Source: Adineta ricciae
Taxonomy: Eukaryota; Rotifera; Eurotatoria; Adinetida; Adinetidae
Assembly (NCBI GenBank): GCA_905250025.1
Contig: CAJNOJ010000022.1
Location: 496,087 to 560,086, forward strand
Length of the DNA stretch: 64,000 bases
Direction of reading: 5' to 3'
How positions within the stretch are numbered: position 1 is the stretch's first letter; every line of letters begins with the position of its first letter. Below the pieces are notes generated by a model, which saw only the letters and a program-made list of their open reading frames with translations, searched no databases and was not told the origin of the DNA. This document shows positions 10,556 through 23,400 of this stretch, piece by piece. The position numbers and the translations under genes were made by a program.

Positions 10556-13500
10556 CTTGTTCAATTGGAACGTATAAATCGACCATTAGCAATAATCAAC
10601 GATGTGAGCCATGTCCATTAAATAGTTATACAAAAGATAAAGGTGCATCATCTTGCCTATGCAATGATGGATTTTTCCGTCTCAATACTTCTTTGTCGAA
10701 GTCTGCTTGTATTGGTAAAAAATTGTTGTCTTTTTCTGAGTATTCTTGTTCGACTGACAATTCGTTTCGTAGGAAGTCCAATTGAACCACAGAATGTCAC
10801 TGTCGATGACATCGATCAAGCATCAGTCAAGATCTCTTGGAAACAACCGATCGAAACTTCGAATGATATTGTTTATCGGATTGAATGCAATCATTTAATT
10901 GAAGGACGCTCTGTTCCATGTGAATCTTACATTTCATACTATCCAAATCGAACATTTATCAACAGTACAAGGTACTTGAATGCAATCGGACAATTTCGTG
11001 ATTGACACTTATTTGATCGTTTTAGTGTGCAAATCTTGGGACTTGATGCCGATACGAACTACAATGTTGAAGTGTATGCCGAACAACTATCTACACATTT
11101 GCTAAGTAAATCTGTCGATCTCTCGTTTACAACCAAACGGCCAAGTATGAAGAAAACTCTAAGGTTTCAGTCCGTTCATTTGACTTCGTTTAGTACCGAA
11201 ACTAATTCGTGATATCAACGTTCGACGTATTTCATTGAATACCATTTTAATCACTTGGTCATCGAATGATTTTGATCTGTATCAAATTCGTTATTGGCCG
11301 TTCATTGACGAACATCATAAATCTCTTGTAACGTTATTGCACAATAATTTCACTCTGATAACTACGTCAGATAATTATAAATTTCAACTACGCGGCCGGA
11401 CACGTTTCGGTTGGAGTTTATACACCCATGAGAAAGTTCTTTCGCTCAGTTCGATTTTATCTGATGAGCATTTTTTGACAAGTGCAAAATTAACGAATAT
11501 GTCAGCAAAGATTACAGAAAATAAGAATATTCTGCTCGTTGGCCCATTGATTATTTTGATATTATTAGTCACTGTTATTATCTTAGCAATTGTGTATTCG
11601 AAAAAGTAAGATATCTATTCTTTGAGTAAAATTTGACATGTTTACACTCTTGCAGGAAACGTTCATGCCGTCTGAAAACTGCCAGTGATTGCGAATCATT
11701 AGATTATCAAAAACGACAAGGTTAGTGTTGAGTTTTCTTGTATTTTCCCTTTCGTGTGTGTAATTATTGGGTAAGCGGGCTCATAGTAATTACAGGTGGC
11801 TATCGGCCAATGCTGTTACGCTATTCAAGTAATCCAGCAAACAAATCTATAACTCAATGTAAAATCTCATCGACCTCTGTAGTTTGCATCTCTCATTTTT
11901 CTGCTTATCTAAACATAACGACATATGTATCTTGCTTTGTAGACATTGCATTTCCTTCTAAACACACTGCTGATCATCATCTTCTTCTTTCTAGTGAGTG
12001 GTCATTATGGGCCTGATGCATTCTTCAATTCTGGCTGTAAGTGTATGCTTGTATTCTTAAACTATTCGATTAATCACCGGAAATCTATCTTGCTTATTAC
12101 CCTTGACATTTTAACTAGAAGGCAAAGAAAAAAAAATGTGAATGATTTTTTTTTCATTTCCTCTATTACGAAGATAATCAAGATAAATATTTTAGCTTTC
12201 TATAATGAATGCGCGTCTTTTCAGGGTCAGCACCATTATGGCCTCCAATTCCGACAACAGCAAAGACATATATTGATCCTCATACGGTTTGTTTGACTTT
12301 GTGATGATCAAAGAAAACTCATCTCGGAGTTGCATGTTTATTTAGTATGAAGATCCCACGAAAGCGGTGAAAGATTTTTCACGAGAACTAGATCCAAATT
12401 TGATTGTTATTGAATCAGTTATTGGTGGAGGTAAGTCTATCTCGAATTGCAATTCTTGTATATATGCGTGTTAGTTAGTAATCATCAAATTCAGATTGCG
12501 TCATCATCAAATGTGTGCGTGTCTGTCTTTTCTTCTATGATTTAATTTTCATTATTCGCATGTGAGAGAAGAAGGGATGACCCGGAACTGAGAAAAGGGA
12601 AAAGAAAGGAAGCCTCTTTCTTATTGATGTGCATTCGATCAATCAAGAAGAAATGCTTCTATGTCTATTACTAGATAGATGTACATATGCCTTACGTAAA
12701 TTCATTTAACTGATGAGAAAAAACGTCTGTCGAGAGACTATCATCACATCATAGATCATTGGGAATTCAACGAGAGAGAGAGAGAAGATTATTGTTGAAC
12801 ATAATTTTCCCTCGAAGATAATATGTATCACTTGCATTATAAATTTTTGTTCTTGTTTTTATCACAGGCGAATTCGGCGATGTCTGTCGCGGTCGACTAC
12901 GTAAACCTAACTTACTAAAAGATGTACCCGTTGCTATCAAAACACTGAAACAAGGTGCAACAGAGAAGACACGCTTAGATTTTCTATCTGAAGCGAGCAT
13001 CATGGGGCAATTCGATGACGAAAACGTTATCTATCTGGAAGGTGTTGTTACCAAACATCATCCGATCATGATTGTTACAGAATACATGGAAAATGGTTCG
13101 TTAGATGCATACCTTCGAGTAAGTAATAAATATTCGAATGCTAATCAATGATTTGATTGCTGTTCTTAGACGAATGAAGGAAATAAGCTACTTGATGCCT
13201 TACAATTAACTCGGATGTTACGTGGTATCGCATCGGGAATGAGATATTTATCAGATATGAAATATGTACATCGAGTAAGTCGAAGAAAATGATGATATAA
13301 GTTTGAACATTGGAATTCTTTGCAGGATTTGGCTGCACGAAATATTCTTGTAAATAAAGACCTTGTATGTAAAGTGGCTGATTTTGGTTTAAGTCGCGAA
13401 ATTGACGAAGGTGATAGTTATACTACTAAAGGTGGAAAAATTCCAATCAGATGGACAGCTATAGAAGCCATTGATTATCGAAAGTTTACATCGGCATCAG

Positions 13501-13955
13501 ATGTATGGAGTTTCGGTGTACTGTCGTGGGAAGTGCTTTCATTTGGTGAAAGACCATTTTGGAATTGGTCGAATCAAGATGTAATCAAAGCAATTAAGAA
13601 TTACTATCGACTTCCACCTCCTATGGTTTGTATTGTAGAACCAAAAATAGGATTACTAATCAGTAAGAATGTTTCAGGGTTGTCCCGACGTACTATATCG
13701 TCTGATGCTCGCGTGTTGGAATGAAGATTATCTACAGAGACCAAAATTCGCAGAAATCGTTCAACAGTTAACGCAATTTATTCAAATACCTAGTCGTCTT
13801 GTTCCATTAGCAAAGCAAAGGTAATTATTAATGATATAGTCTAGTTTGTATCTACGAAAGTCTTTATTTCCTTCAATAGATTCCTTATCGATCATCCTGA
13901 TCATCCCGATTTTACTCAGATGGCATCTATCAATAACAGTGTGACCATTGTCTAA
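10556..13955 (+). CDS. Eph-type receptor tyrosine kinase, 5' end not found, no SAM domain
   Basis: Exons encode in order: a Cys-rich Eph/TNFR-like module (10556-10714; CSIGTYKS...[10 protein letters not shown]...CLCNDGFF), two fibronectin III domains (from 10773 and from about 11205; WKQP, ITWSSND), a TM helix near 11530-11600, a juxtamembrane motif [15 protein letters not shown] with the regulatory Tyr pair typical of Eph, and a complete kinase: GGGEFGDV loop, VAIK, HRDLAARN (from 13270 across an intron), DFGLS and WTAIEAI. All catalytic residues are present, so it should be active. After the kinase only about 26 residues remain, ending SVTIV, a class I PDZ ligand; there is no SAM domain. 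The ephrin-binding domain and signal peptide were not found upstream. Stop TAA at 13953; AATAAA at 14053. Confidence 0.9.
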
Positions 13956-15391
13956 CTAAACCTGAACGTGTCAATTAGCGGCAGAGATCAGAACACATCT
14001 TGTTGTATTAAACTAACTTATTTTTTGAGAATATGTCAAAAGGTGATAAAAAAATAAATCAAACTAGATTTGTTTTAACAAATTCACGCATATGTCGCAT
14101 ACACTAAATGGTACCTAACGTTGAAAAGTTCTATTGTCCTTCCTCGTCCTCTTACAGAGCATAGTCTTCTAACAGTGATTCGTGGTGACTGTTGGTTAAT
14201 GTACTTTTCTATCGACTCGATCGATACGGGTTATTAATGGTATTTGTTCATGTGTATTCTAGTGATAACGTCTGTAAAAAAAATTGTTTTTATCCATGTC
14301 CACATTTTTTCTACACTTTTCTGCTCGACATCGCTCGAAGGGAAAAAAGTCATTTCTGTGTTAAATAAATTGCACTAAATTAACCAACGAGAAAGTTTTT
14401 GAACAGAGTTGGAATGACTTAAATTTGGTAATGATGCAATACAGGACGCGAGTGCACTCCTCGAAGCAATGCCAGGGTGTGTAGTTCATTGCGTCATTAT
14501 GAAGAAAAATCGACTGGGAATTCAGCTTCACACTTTCAAACAACGCATGCAATATGGCTAATGTTTATCATTGCTAGATGTTCCACTCCAGTCAAATTGA
14601 TTCAAACTTCATCTTCGAATTCTTCTAGGAATGTGTAAAAGATTTTGATTAGTTAGGATGTACAGTCGTGTTACATGGAATAATGTGAATGAGAAGAAAA
14701 TTGTATAGTTTCCAGTTCGAAGTTATGTGTATATTTGAAGGATCAGACAATAAGTACGGGCTTAGTCTTGATTTTCGAAGGATTAAATTCACTAATGATT
14801 ATTTTAATCTTTATTCATATGTCTGGAGTTGAAGAAAAGTGACATTCTTTCATAATAAACATGTCTAATGTACTCTCAGTTGATTCGCTATCATTGTTTC
14901 TATTCTTACGACTTAAGAGGAATTAGGATTAAAAATAATCACGACTGGAAGATATGAGCAGTGGCAGAAAAGGATTGACACGTATTATCTTCAAGTACGT
15001 GAGAATATGTACAATGTAGTTCATAAAAAAAATAATAATTACATGAAAGAGTCATACAGTGAATGGTTTCATAAAAAACTTCGTTCTTTTATCATCATTC
15101 TCTACCAGTGTTGATTACAGAATGTGAACATTTCATAGGAAAATACGTCTTTTATCAATTATTCCACTCTGATCTAGTCATCGACTCGAGAGCAGGTATA
15201 CATTAGATGAACTTTCCTCATTCCCGATGGTATATATTCATCATTGCCATCTATCATTTTGACAGAAGACCTTGATTATAAAAGACTAATCACATGCGCA
15301 ATCTTGATCTTTTTAAAGAATACAGAAAAATGGATTTGAATATAAAGCCGTGGAAATTTCTAATATGGGCAAAGTAATATACAGCTCTTCT
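13956..15391. other. Intergenic, about 1.4 kb
   Basis: Holds the Eph-like 3' UTR (AATAAA at 14053-14058) and AT-rich sequence. A 40-codon stretch near 14430-14560 (plus) weakly resembles degenerate transposase sequence but is too short to support. No gene is called. Confidence 0.4.
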
Positions 15392-16024
15392 TCAACAACT
15401 TTTCTTCATACTTGGATCATTTCTTTCCGTGAAATCTGAGCCAGCTTGTAAAACAGTTACACTTGGAATATCATCCGTATAAGAAGCATGTTGTGTTAAA
15501 TTACAATACCATGAATAAGGTCCATGTTCTCTAACCAAACAACCTTTTAACCAATGCGAATCGCACGAGACTCGTGTTATTTGTTCTAATTGCGCACATG
15601 TTGTCCACATTAGACGATTTTCTCTTGTGTATATGAGTATATTTCCATCGTTCAAGTCCGGTGGTATAGTCAGTTGTTTAACTCTACTATCCCGTACACC
15701 GATTTCCATTAAACGTTGACGGTGACCGTAGAATACCATTTCCGTCCTCGAAGTGCTTGTCGTTGGCGGAAAAATGAAACAACAATGATTGATAAAGCGA
15801 ATCTTTTTGAATGTTGGCAACGGTGTTGCTGATTGTATGTAGGTACGAAAGTCAACGCGCAGATCGCTTTTGATTGGATCGAGATTAACCAGGAGAAGTT
15901 TATTGGTCGCTTCATGACCGAAATATTCTCGACATGTGCTAGCTCGCCGTCTACCACTTGTAAACCAGCTACTGGATAAAGTTGCAAAGATCAACAGATT
16001 CACAATAAAGAGAAATAATCTCAT
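15392..16024 (-). CDS. Secreted cysteine-containing protein of unknown function
   Basis: A single-exon frame of 210 aa from the ATG at 16024. Residues 1-19 (MRLFLFIVNLLIFATLSSS) are a clear signal peptide. The mature part has about nine cysteines spread unevenly, including a CC pair near residue 81, consistent with an extracellular disulfide-bonded fold. There is no membrane anchor and no motif I recognise. The C-terminus is short and basic (MKKSC). The next gene on the same strand starts 780 bp upstream and is a membrane protein. The hydrophobic leader and balanced composition make real coding likely; function is unknown. Confidence 0.65.
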   Translation of the reverse strand: MRLFLFIVNLLIFATLSSSWFTSGRRRASTCREYFGHEATNKLLLVNLDPIKSDLRVDFRTYIQSATPLPTFKKIRFINHCCFIFPPTTSTSRTEMVFYGHRQRLMEIGVRDSRVKQLTIPPDLNDGNILIYTRENRLMWTTCAQLEQITRVSCDSHWLKGCLVREHGPYSWYCNLTQHASYTDDIPSVTVLQAGSDFTERNDPSMKKSC

Positions 16025-16253
16025 TGTTATGTTTTCTTTTTCTTGGTAAAATGAATTTATGCGGATACAAACACAAAATAGGCGATATGATAAAGAAAAA
16101 AAACGTTAAAAAAGAGAACGCGAGAGAAAGTGAAAAATGATCCGAACAGTTGCTGCTAATTAAAGCAGCAACCGAACAGAGAAAAAGTTTTATGCAAGTA
16201 AACATCAGCAGTATATATGAGTTGTCCTTCTTCTCAGTTACACAATTTCGAGT

Positions 16254-16803
16254 TTAGATGATAGCACCCTTTCGATTACGAGCGATTGCTTCGCCGAGAT
16301 AAATTACAGCGCCAATGAATGCAATCACTGCAGCAACGACTGCGTCTAAAAGATGAGTAGTGTTTATTTGTATTGGAAAATAGTTCAAAAATGAGCATCC
16401 TTACTATGATAGTGAGACTGGTAGCGATAATCATTACTCAAACGATTAGCAGTAATTGCAGCTCCAATACCGAAAACGATCAATGCAATAGCAGCTGCAA
16501 ATGCATAGATGATACGAAGACGATTGAGAGGTACTATAGTTCCGTCGGTAATCAACAATTGTTCAATGAGAAGAAAGCCAGTAACACTTAATACTAAACG
16601 TATTTCGAAAAAATAGGTTTCGTTCTAAATAACAGTTGAATTCAATTGAACTCACATATTGGGAAAATGATCGTATAGCTTGTATGATATCCATACCAAC
16701 TTACAAACGACCAACCGTTAACATGGCAGTGAATAACACCTATAACGGTCGTTACACAAGCTAATGCCATTAAAATAATAATAATGCGTCTAAGATCAGC
16801 CAT
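16254..16803 (-). CDS. Small four-transmembrane protein (MARVEL/claudin-like topology)
   Basis: Three exons join in phase: 16803-16656, 16593-16405 and 16345-16254, giving 142 aa; each exon alone is too short to stand out. Four hydrophobic segments follow: residues 6-26 (RRIIIILMALACVTTVIGVI), about 46-62 (ILLSVTGFLLIEQLLI), about 73-95 (IIYAFAAAIALIVFGIGAAI) and about 112-130 (AVVAAVIAFIGAVIYLG). A short loop after TM1 carries HCHVNGWSF and aromatic residues, and the tail is basic (ARNRKGAII). Four-TM topology with small loops resembles MARVEL, tetraspan or claudin-like proteins, but I see no family-defining motif such as the claudin W-GLW-C-C. Likely membrane-located; role unknown. Confidence 0.7.
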
Positions 16804-18065
16804 ACTAGATAAGTCATTCACATATAATTCTATCAGTTCATTTCGATTGTACTCACTTGAACTGTTTCGAATCTCAACTAAGAAAAACTTGTATCTGCAA
16901 CTGTATGGTTATAAATATCTGTTAAGAAAATGTTTCCTTTTTTGTTCGAGGCTGATACGTATATGTATATATATATAGCGGCCTATTCTCTTATGCCAAC
17001 TTATTTATTATTCACCGTACAACTCGGCACTGAGAGAGCAATATTAATGGAAGAAAGATAGAACCAACTATTTTTCCTCTCAAGAGATATAAACATATAC
17101 GAAGAGAAAAATGTTCGATGCCTGACGTAACTCTTTCCTTGTGTCTCTCTCTTTCTCGGCTTTTTGGCTTCCGTCGTCAAGAATAGATTTACATTTGACC
17201 ATGGATTAACTAAACATACTAAAAGATAGTGGTACACTCCTTCGCAAAAATACAAAGATAGGGTGGGCGAACATTCTAGCATTGGCACACGAGCTATATG
17301 GACTAAAATAGCACGACAAATATCAGCGTAATATTTGTTTACGGTTATCCTCCTTTCAGCTCATTAGAAAACTTTCATAGACGTCGTTGTTAATCAAATA
17401 AATAACCACTAATACAATTTCCTGAACGAGGAGCAAGGAAATGTTGATATACGCTAATCGACAAATTCGAGTTAATTAGATGATAGTTCATTGACTGTAT
17501 TTATTGCTTTTAAATGAACAGACATAAACGTTCATTGATGATGTAAACAAAATGAAGACAAAAAAATGCGAGATTTTCAAAGTGTACCAGTTCAAATATC
17601 TTAGAAACACAATTCTCTTGTTATTAGCAATTATCCGACTTAGAATATCCACATACTGCTTTAACTGATTAGATTCATAATCGCATGGACAAATATTAAG
17701 ACATTATTGGCTATATATCTTGTCAATAGATTACCCGCATGGCTTCTGCTTCAAGGTTTGTCAAGAATCATTAATGCTATTTGGAAGAAATTAGTGGAAT
17801 GGCCTATTGAAAGACTTTCGGCCTTGCCTGATTCAAGGTATTTGTCGCTACCTAAGATGTTTTCCATCAATAAAACTAAATCGAAAATAACATCTGAAGG
17901 AAAAGGTCTGGCTCTAGTATCTAATGTTGACATATTATCTTTATATATGTATATACATATGCCCTTGAAAGATGTTAACGAGCGTCTGTTGCATTTTGTT
18001 GTAACTGATACAAAACAAATGTTTTTGTGGTGTAAAATTCTTTTAGATTTGTTTCGAAAACAACC
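16804..18065. other. Intergenic, about 1.26 kb
   Basis: AT-rich, with a (TA)n run near 16965-16977. A 120-codon open frame at 17707-18069 begins with TTG, has no homology and overlaps the start of the RNase T2 gene, so it is not called. Confidence 0.45.
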
Positions 18066-18935
18066 ATGAAAACGTGCCTTTTCTTAGTTGTGCTTGTTTT
18101 TCTTGTTTCAATTGAAGCAAAGAATCTATGTCGGTTCCCGAAAACTTGGAAAGCGTATGTTTGTTATCGGATCGTTCCTTTTCTTTACGGATTTATTATA
18201 TTTTAGCAAATACGATTTCGATTATAAGAAACGTCCAAGTGAATGGGCAACTACGAATGCTAAAACAGATTATTATAAATTGGTGCTGTCATGGACACCT
18301 TCGTTTTGTAAAGATTTACCAGCAGCACAACGAAACCGTACGTTTCAATGTCAGTACGATGATTTCGGTTTGATTGTGTAAGGAAAAGGAATTAACTGAC
18401 AATCTTTGGTTGAAAGAATGGATTTTTCAGTCATGGTTTCTGGGCTCAATCAAAAACTGCGAGAACAATGAAAAATCATCCACGGAATTGTCGCGATGAT
18501 AAACAATTACCTCTATTGACAGTAAATCTCGCTTGATTTCAACTCTTTATCTTATTCAATATTTCTTCTAGATCAAACGGCACTTTTGTATGATGCCGGG
18601 TGAATCGTTAATTCAAGCTGAATGGGAAAAACATGGTAAACATTATTGTCATAAATTCATTTTCTCAAAATATTCTTTCAGGTACATGTTCATTTCGTAC
18701 TGGTGAAGAATATTTAAATACAATCGAGCGACTATACTCTCAATTAATAATTCCGGATATCAAACAACTCTTACGTGATCCACGTGTTGATCAATACAAG
18801 ATTAAGAAAGCTTTCTTAGACAAAAATCCCAAATTAGGTGTTAAACAAATGATTGTTTATATGAAAGGCAAGGAACTAATAGATATTAAAATATGCTATG
18901 ATCTAAAATTAAATTTTACAAATTGTTACCGATAA
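18066..18935 (+). CDS. RNASET2: Secreted T2-family ribonuclease
   Basis: RNase T2 enzymes cut single-stranded RNA through 2',3'-cyclic phosphates in lysosomes or outside the cell. Exons 18066-18154, 18207-18377, 18431-18521, 18572-18635 and 18682-18935 give 222 aa. Residues 1-18 form a signal peptide. The fold signature LVLSWTPSFC is followed by CAS I, here HGFWAQ (His88, usual form HGLWPQ), and CAS II, EWEKHGTC (Glu134, His138), so the catalytic residues are intact. The Pro of CAS I is replaced by Ala. Cysteines at both motifs are conserved, as is a late C..NFTNC pair. AATAAA at 19037-19042. It meets the convergent C3orf38 homologue 144 bp downstream. Confidence 0.93.
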
Positions 18936-19079
18936 ATAGGAAAGACGTTTATTTCATTATTCAACCGTGCTTAGGGCTCCTTTTTCAGTCTAATTAGTTT
19001 AGAAAAGATTTCGGCTTTATGCCATCTAGTTTAGAAAATAAACAATGGTAAAAACAAACAAAACATGTCTGGTTATCTC

Positions 19080-20073
19080 TCAGTTACTATCATCACCGTC
19101 GTCGTTATCATCGCCCTCATCGATGATATAATCAGTCGAGTCGATCTGTTGTTGGATAGTTGTGTCATAATTCTGCAAAATGTCGACCAAATAGGAAGGT
19201 GTGGGATGATTTGCTGATAATAATTGCGATTGTTGCTGAGCAGTTTGGGTTTGCATGTTGAGGAAGGTAAATTTTATTAAATAATTATTACTATGATTGG
19301 GATCACGAACTAAACCGAATGCTTGATCAAATATTCCAACACATGTTCCATGCTGATGTATGGTCCCGTGAATTTGAACGAGTACAAGACCATGTTTAGA
19401 CTCTTCTGCTTTATTCGATGGAATATTTGGACAAAACCGTAGATTTTGGGTAGCAACATACGAACGAAGGATATCACAGACATAATACGAACCTAAAACT
19501 CGATGTTGATTTTCATGTACAAGTGTTAATTCACAATCGGGAAAGAAATGTTCAGGTGAGAAAGTGGTCAGTGTGTTCCAAGAAGTATAGAACCATTCAG
19601 TGAATTGATGAGATAACTGATAAATCGTGGGTAATATCGTAGGTACAGCTTGATTCGCTGTTATCGCTGGTGACGATCCACTATTCCAAAATTCGATAAT
19701 CTGTTTGATCAATCGAACCTAAACAAGAACGAAAACAATCGATTTGTTGATAGTTCGATCGTTGTATATTTACCTTGTCGGTACCAGCAACCACCGGTAT
19801 GGATTTTCTCGCGAGATACTGCATGAGAATGTCTCTTCGAATTTTCTTCCGTCGTAACAGTTGCATAGCTGATTGAGAACATTTCAGACAAGCATCGATT
19901 GTTTCTGCTTTCTAGAAGAATAAATTTCGTTCGCAAATCCAAAAACCAATCACGAATTCTACCGTATTCGTTTTAATTATCGATTTCGTCACTGTTTCTT
20001 TAACTGACATCAATTCATCATCACCTAACAGTGAGAGAAGTTCTTGCGCTCCTAATTGTTCGAACTCATTCAT
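19080..20073 (-). CDS. C3orf38: C3orf38 homologue (DUF4518 family)
   Basis: Three exons (20073-19963, 19911-19774, 19718-19080) join in phase for 295 aa; the human protein has 329. The family is poorly characterised and has been linked to apoptosis; its fold was compared with NTF2. Recognition rests on the helical N-terminus (FEQLGAQELLSLLGDDEL), the basic helix LLRRKKIRRDILMQYLARK, and especially the core HGLVLVQIHGTIHQHGTCVG followed by IFDQAFGLVRDP, which matches the human signature [20 protein letters not shown]. The C-terminus is Gln-rich then acidic. The start is the ATG at 20073, the first in the open frame. No signal peptide or TM. Assignment by recalled similarity. Confidence 0.85.
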
Positions 20074-20445
20074 ATCTAAAAGAAAGTATTACCTAATTAA
20101 AAGCTAAAATCATACACACACGCGTATATTATTGCTGTTCTCTTCGAAAGAAAGACAAATAAACGTCAGTACTAAGTTCGTATGTTCGTGTTTTAGTTTT
20201 CTTTGCACCAAAAAAACAAATAAATTAAGGAGATAAAACCGTCATCCAACGAAAAAAACTGTTCCGAGTTTCTTTTCATACTGTAAAATAACAAAAAATC
20301 CTATGAATGCAAGTTTGAAAAAGAGAATTTTTTAAGAAATCGAATATAGAATCACAATTAAAGACGAACGTTAAACATTAAATGAACAGAAATCAAAGCA
20401 AAACTGAACGAAGAAAAACGGATTCGTTTAAAATTTAGTTGCTTT

Positions 20446-23400
20446 TTATCTTGAATAATAAACACGGTAATAGAGAGTTTTCGAACGCCATAAAGAATAG
20501 CTATTATCAAATTTAAGCAAATAAACGCCATGACCAGGGTATTGATGACTACCAGCGTAGATTTCTTCATGAGATTCACGACGAAAGATTGGAACGATTT
20601 CATCTTGATACGGTTTCGGAGGTTTATTACTACTCGAAGAACCTTTTTCGATATCTTTCTTTTCAGCTAAATACGAAAAATCATGTCTTTTGGAAAATGA
20701 GTTTCGTCAGATGAATACATACGATTAGTTCCATCTTCACCTTCTTCGTCTTCTTCTTCACTTGAATCACTGACATGAACAGTGACAGTATTCGACTGAA
20801 CTTTACTCCATTCAAAATAAACGCCAAAACCTATATCGTAATAATCAGTAGCGAATTCCCAAAATATACAACGGCCATCCTCATGGGTTGGTACACGAAC
20901 CTAAAAAATGAGATCGTTACCATTGAGATTTAAGAACGCAGTGTTCTCCTACAGTAACTGTTTCTCCACTGCCAATTTTGATGACAGCATCTTTTTCTTT
21001 ACGAACAGCATCTTTGAATTCTTTCATGTCCTTACGTGTCCACATATTCGCAGGTACAATTGCCGGATATTCTATACAAAATCACATTTGAAATGAAAGT
21101 CACAACTGTTTTGTTTTAAGCAAACTTGAACGTACCACGTGTACCATCATCATTAATCATTGCTAATTCAGCTGCTGCGTTTATATCCGTATCATTATCA
21201 TCAGTGGATTCTTGAGTTCCATTTAAATCATTATTAGAGGGTTGTTGTAATGGTGTGTTGAGAGAAAGAGATTCGAATTGAGTTTGTAATGGTGCGGACG
21301 AGTCATGTTTAGTTTCATCGATTTTATTGTTACCATTCGTTGCTGATGCAGAAGTTGATTGTTGTTCCATCGTTGGCTTCTAAATGCAAATTAGAATTGC
21401 TCCTGTGTTGTTGAACAATCTTACAGTTTGTTGTTGTTGAATTAATTGTTGGTGATAAACTTGTTGCATGTACTGCTGAAAGTGTTGCTCTTGTAGTTGA
21501 CGAATTAATTCGTCTTGCTGTAGAGATTGAAAGAAAAACAATACGAATTTGAATTATCTGAAACTAAAATATATAGAAAGTCTTTTGTATACCGCTTGTC
21601 GATTATCTCTATATTGTTGCTCAGCGTAAGCTTTAAATTGTGGATAAGTTTGCTGGTTGAGAGCGTCTTGAATTTGTTTTCTAAATCAGCAATAAAGAAG
21701 GAACTTTTTTCTTCGATGTGACGTTGTTATTCTTCTTGCGCTTACCGTTGAAATTCTTCTCGTTTCTTTCTTTGTTCTTCTAAACGTGAAACTTGTTCAA
21801 GTTCGTGTTGTCGGGCTTGTTGAGCTTCTTGTTCTAATGAACGACGAATTTCATCTTCCTTTCTACAAGAAAATAAACACACATTCATTTCTATACAAAC
21901 ATCCCGACATTCATAAGTAGCAGACGATAATTCTCCACAGCATAGTTCGATTGTCAATTTACTCATTCTCAAAAGAGGAAAAAACATGTTAGCCTACGGT
22001 ACATTACATGCATTCTTTTGTTTCTTTCGTCATTAATATTGTTAGCGTAAATGTAGAAGAAAACTACACGAAATGAAGTTGATCAACGTTCATTTGTTTC
22101 TTTCTTTCAAAGAAAACCTTGATGAAGATGAACCGGACTGTCATCTTGGAAGAAAGTCAAGTACAAATGCTAAATCTATGTTTGACGAATAGGAAAGATT
22201 TTGCTAGACTTAGGGTTATTTTATAGGGAAAAAGCAATTGACATTAGGATGGAGATAGGAAAAAAGAGGCAGAAGAAAAGAGAAAAAAATGCAAGGGACC
22301 TTCATTCTCCATCGTGTCTCGTGCCTATTTCTTCCACAGATCAAATCTGAGTATGCATATACAACATTGGGTTCTTTCTTCATCGTTCTATATAGTTTTT
22401 TTTCTTCTTTTTCTCCAGTTCTTTTTTCTTCTTCTCCTTCCCCGTTTGTGTTCACTGCTAGGGAGAAAAAAGTAACCGAACAGCAAATAATGGGAGAAAC
22501 AACAATCATCAATAGGGATATAACGTCATTTATTAGTTGATAGGGGAGAGAAAAAAAGAGAATGGAGTAGAACACAGTTAAGTAGAAACTCAGAGACTAG
22601 TGTTGTACGATCACGCAGAAGAAGAAATGGAAGGAGGAGAAGAAGAAGAGAAAATGATCGCGCTATAACGACTGATAGGTGTCGGAATAAGATAAAATAG
22701 CCAAAGGAATCATTTCGAAGTTGATTTCGGAGTGTAAATAGTCTTTCTCGCTTCCTTTTCTTGCAGATATCTCTAGTACAGCTTTGCCTGGAGTGAAAGC
22801 GAATATTTGCATGTTGGAAACATACACAAATTGTCCTTCTTTTCTTTCGGTAAGAATTCTACCAGATTGATAGTGTCAAACTACATGTCGAAATCACGCA
22901 ATAGTATAACTCGTCTCTTCTTTTTTCTTGAGTTTCTTGTTTCATCGGATTATTTTACATCGGCGACATGCGAGTTTTCATAATAATGTCGAAATGTTTA
23001 CCTTAATCGATCTTTTTCTTCGTTTTCAACATGATGTGCTTCTAAATGAAGTCGAAACGTCGGACATCGTTCGAATAAAAATTTAATAAATTCTTCTTTT
23101 GCTCGATCTTGCGACATATCTCCTAATGCAATCCATGCTTGTCTACAACAGAAAGTTTTCCCATTGAAATTTTCCACTTGCTCGCGATTTACTTTCGATC
23201 ATTTCCAACAACATCAAGCAGGCCAACATTTTGCGTATATGATGCGTCCCATTTACCGATCGTTGCTTGTTTGGTTAAAGCAGCAAATCGAATGTTATCA
23301 GCATATTTCAATTGAATTGCTTTACTACCTTGCTTCTCTAGAAACAACGAATGAGAAGCCTTATGACATGATTTTAGCTGATCAATTTACCTTTGAGAAA

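Noticed and set aside
14361-14560. Possible transposase remnant (open stretch reading GNDAIQDASALLEAMPGC on the plus strand)
   Set aside because: Only about 40 residues with a vague MULE-like pattern; no terminal repeats or flanking transposon sequence seen.
17707-18069. 120-codon open frame upstream of RNase T2
   Set aside because: It starts with TTG, has no homology or splice context, and overlaps the RNase T2 start codon in another frame.
20358-20603. 81-codon minus frame resembling a membrane protein
   Set aside because: It is an out-of-frame shadow of the last ACBD3 exon, which encodes the GOLD domain.
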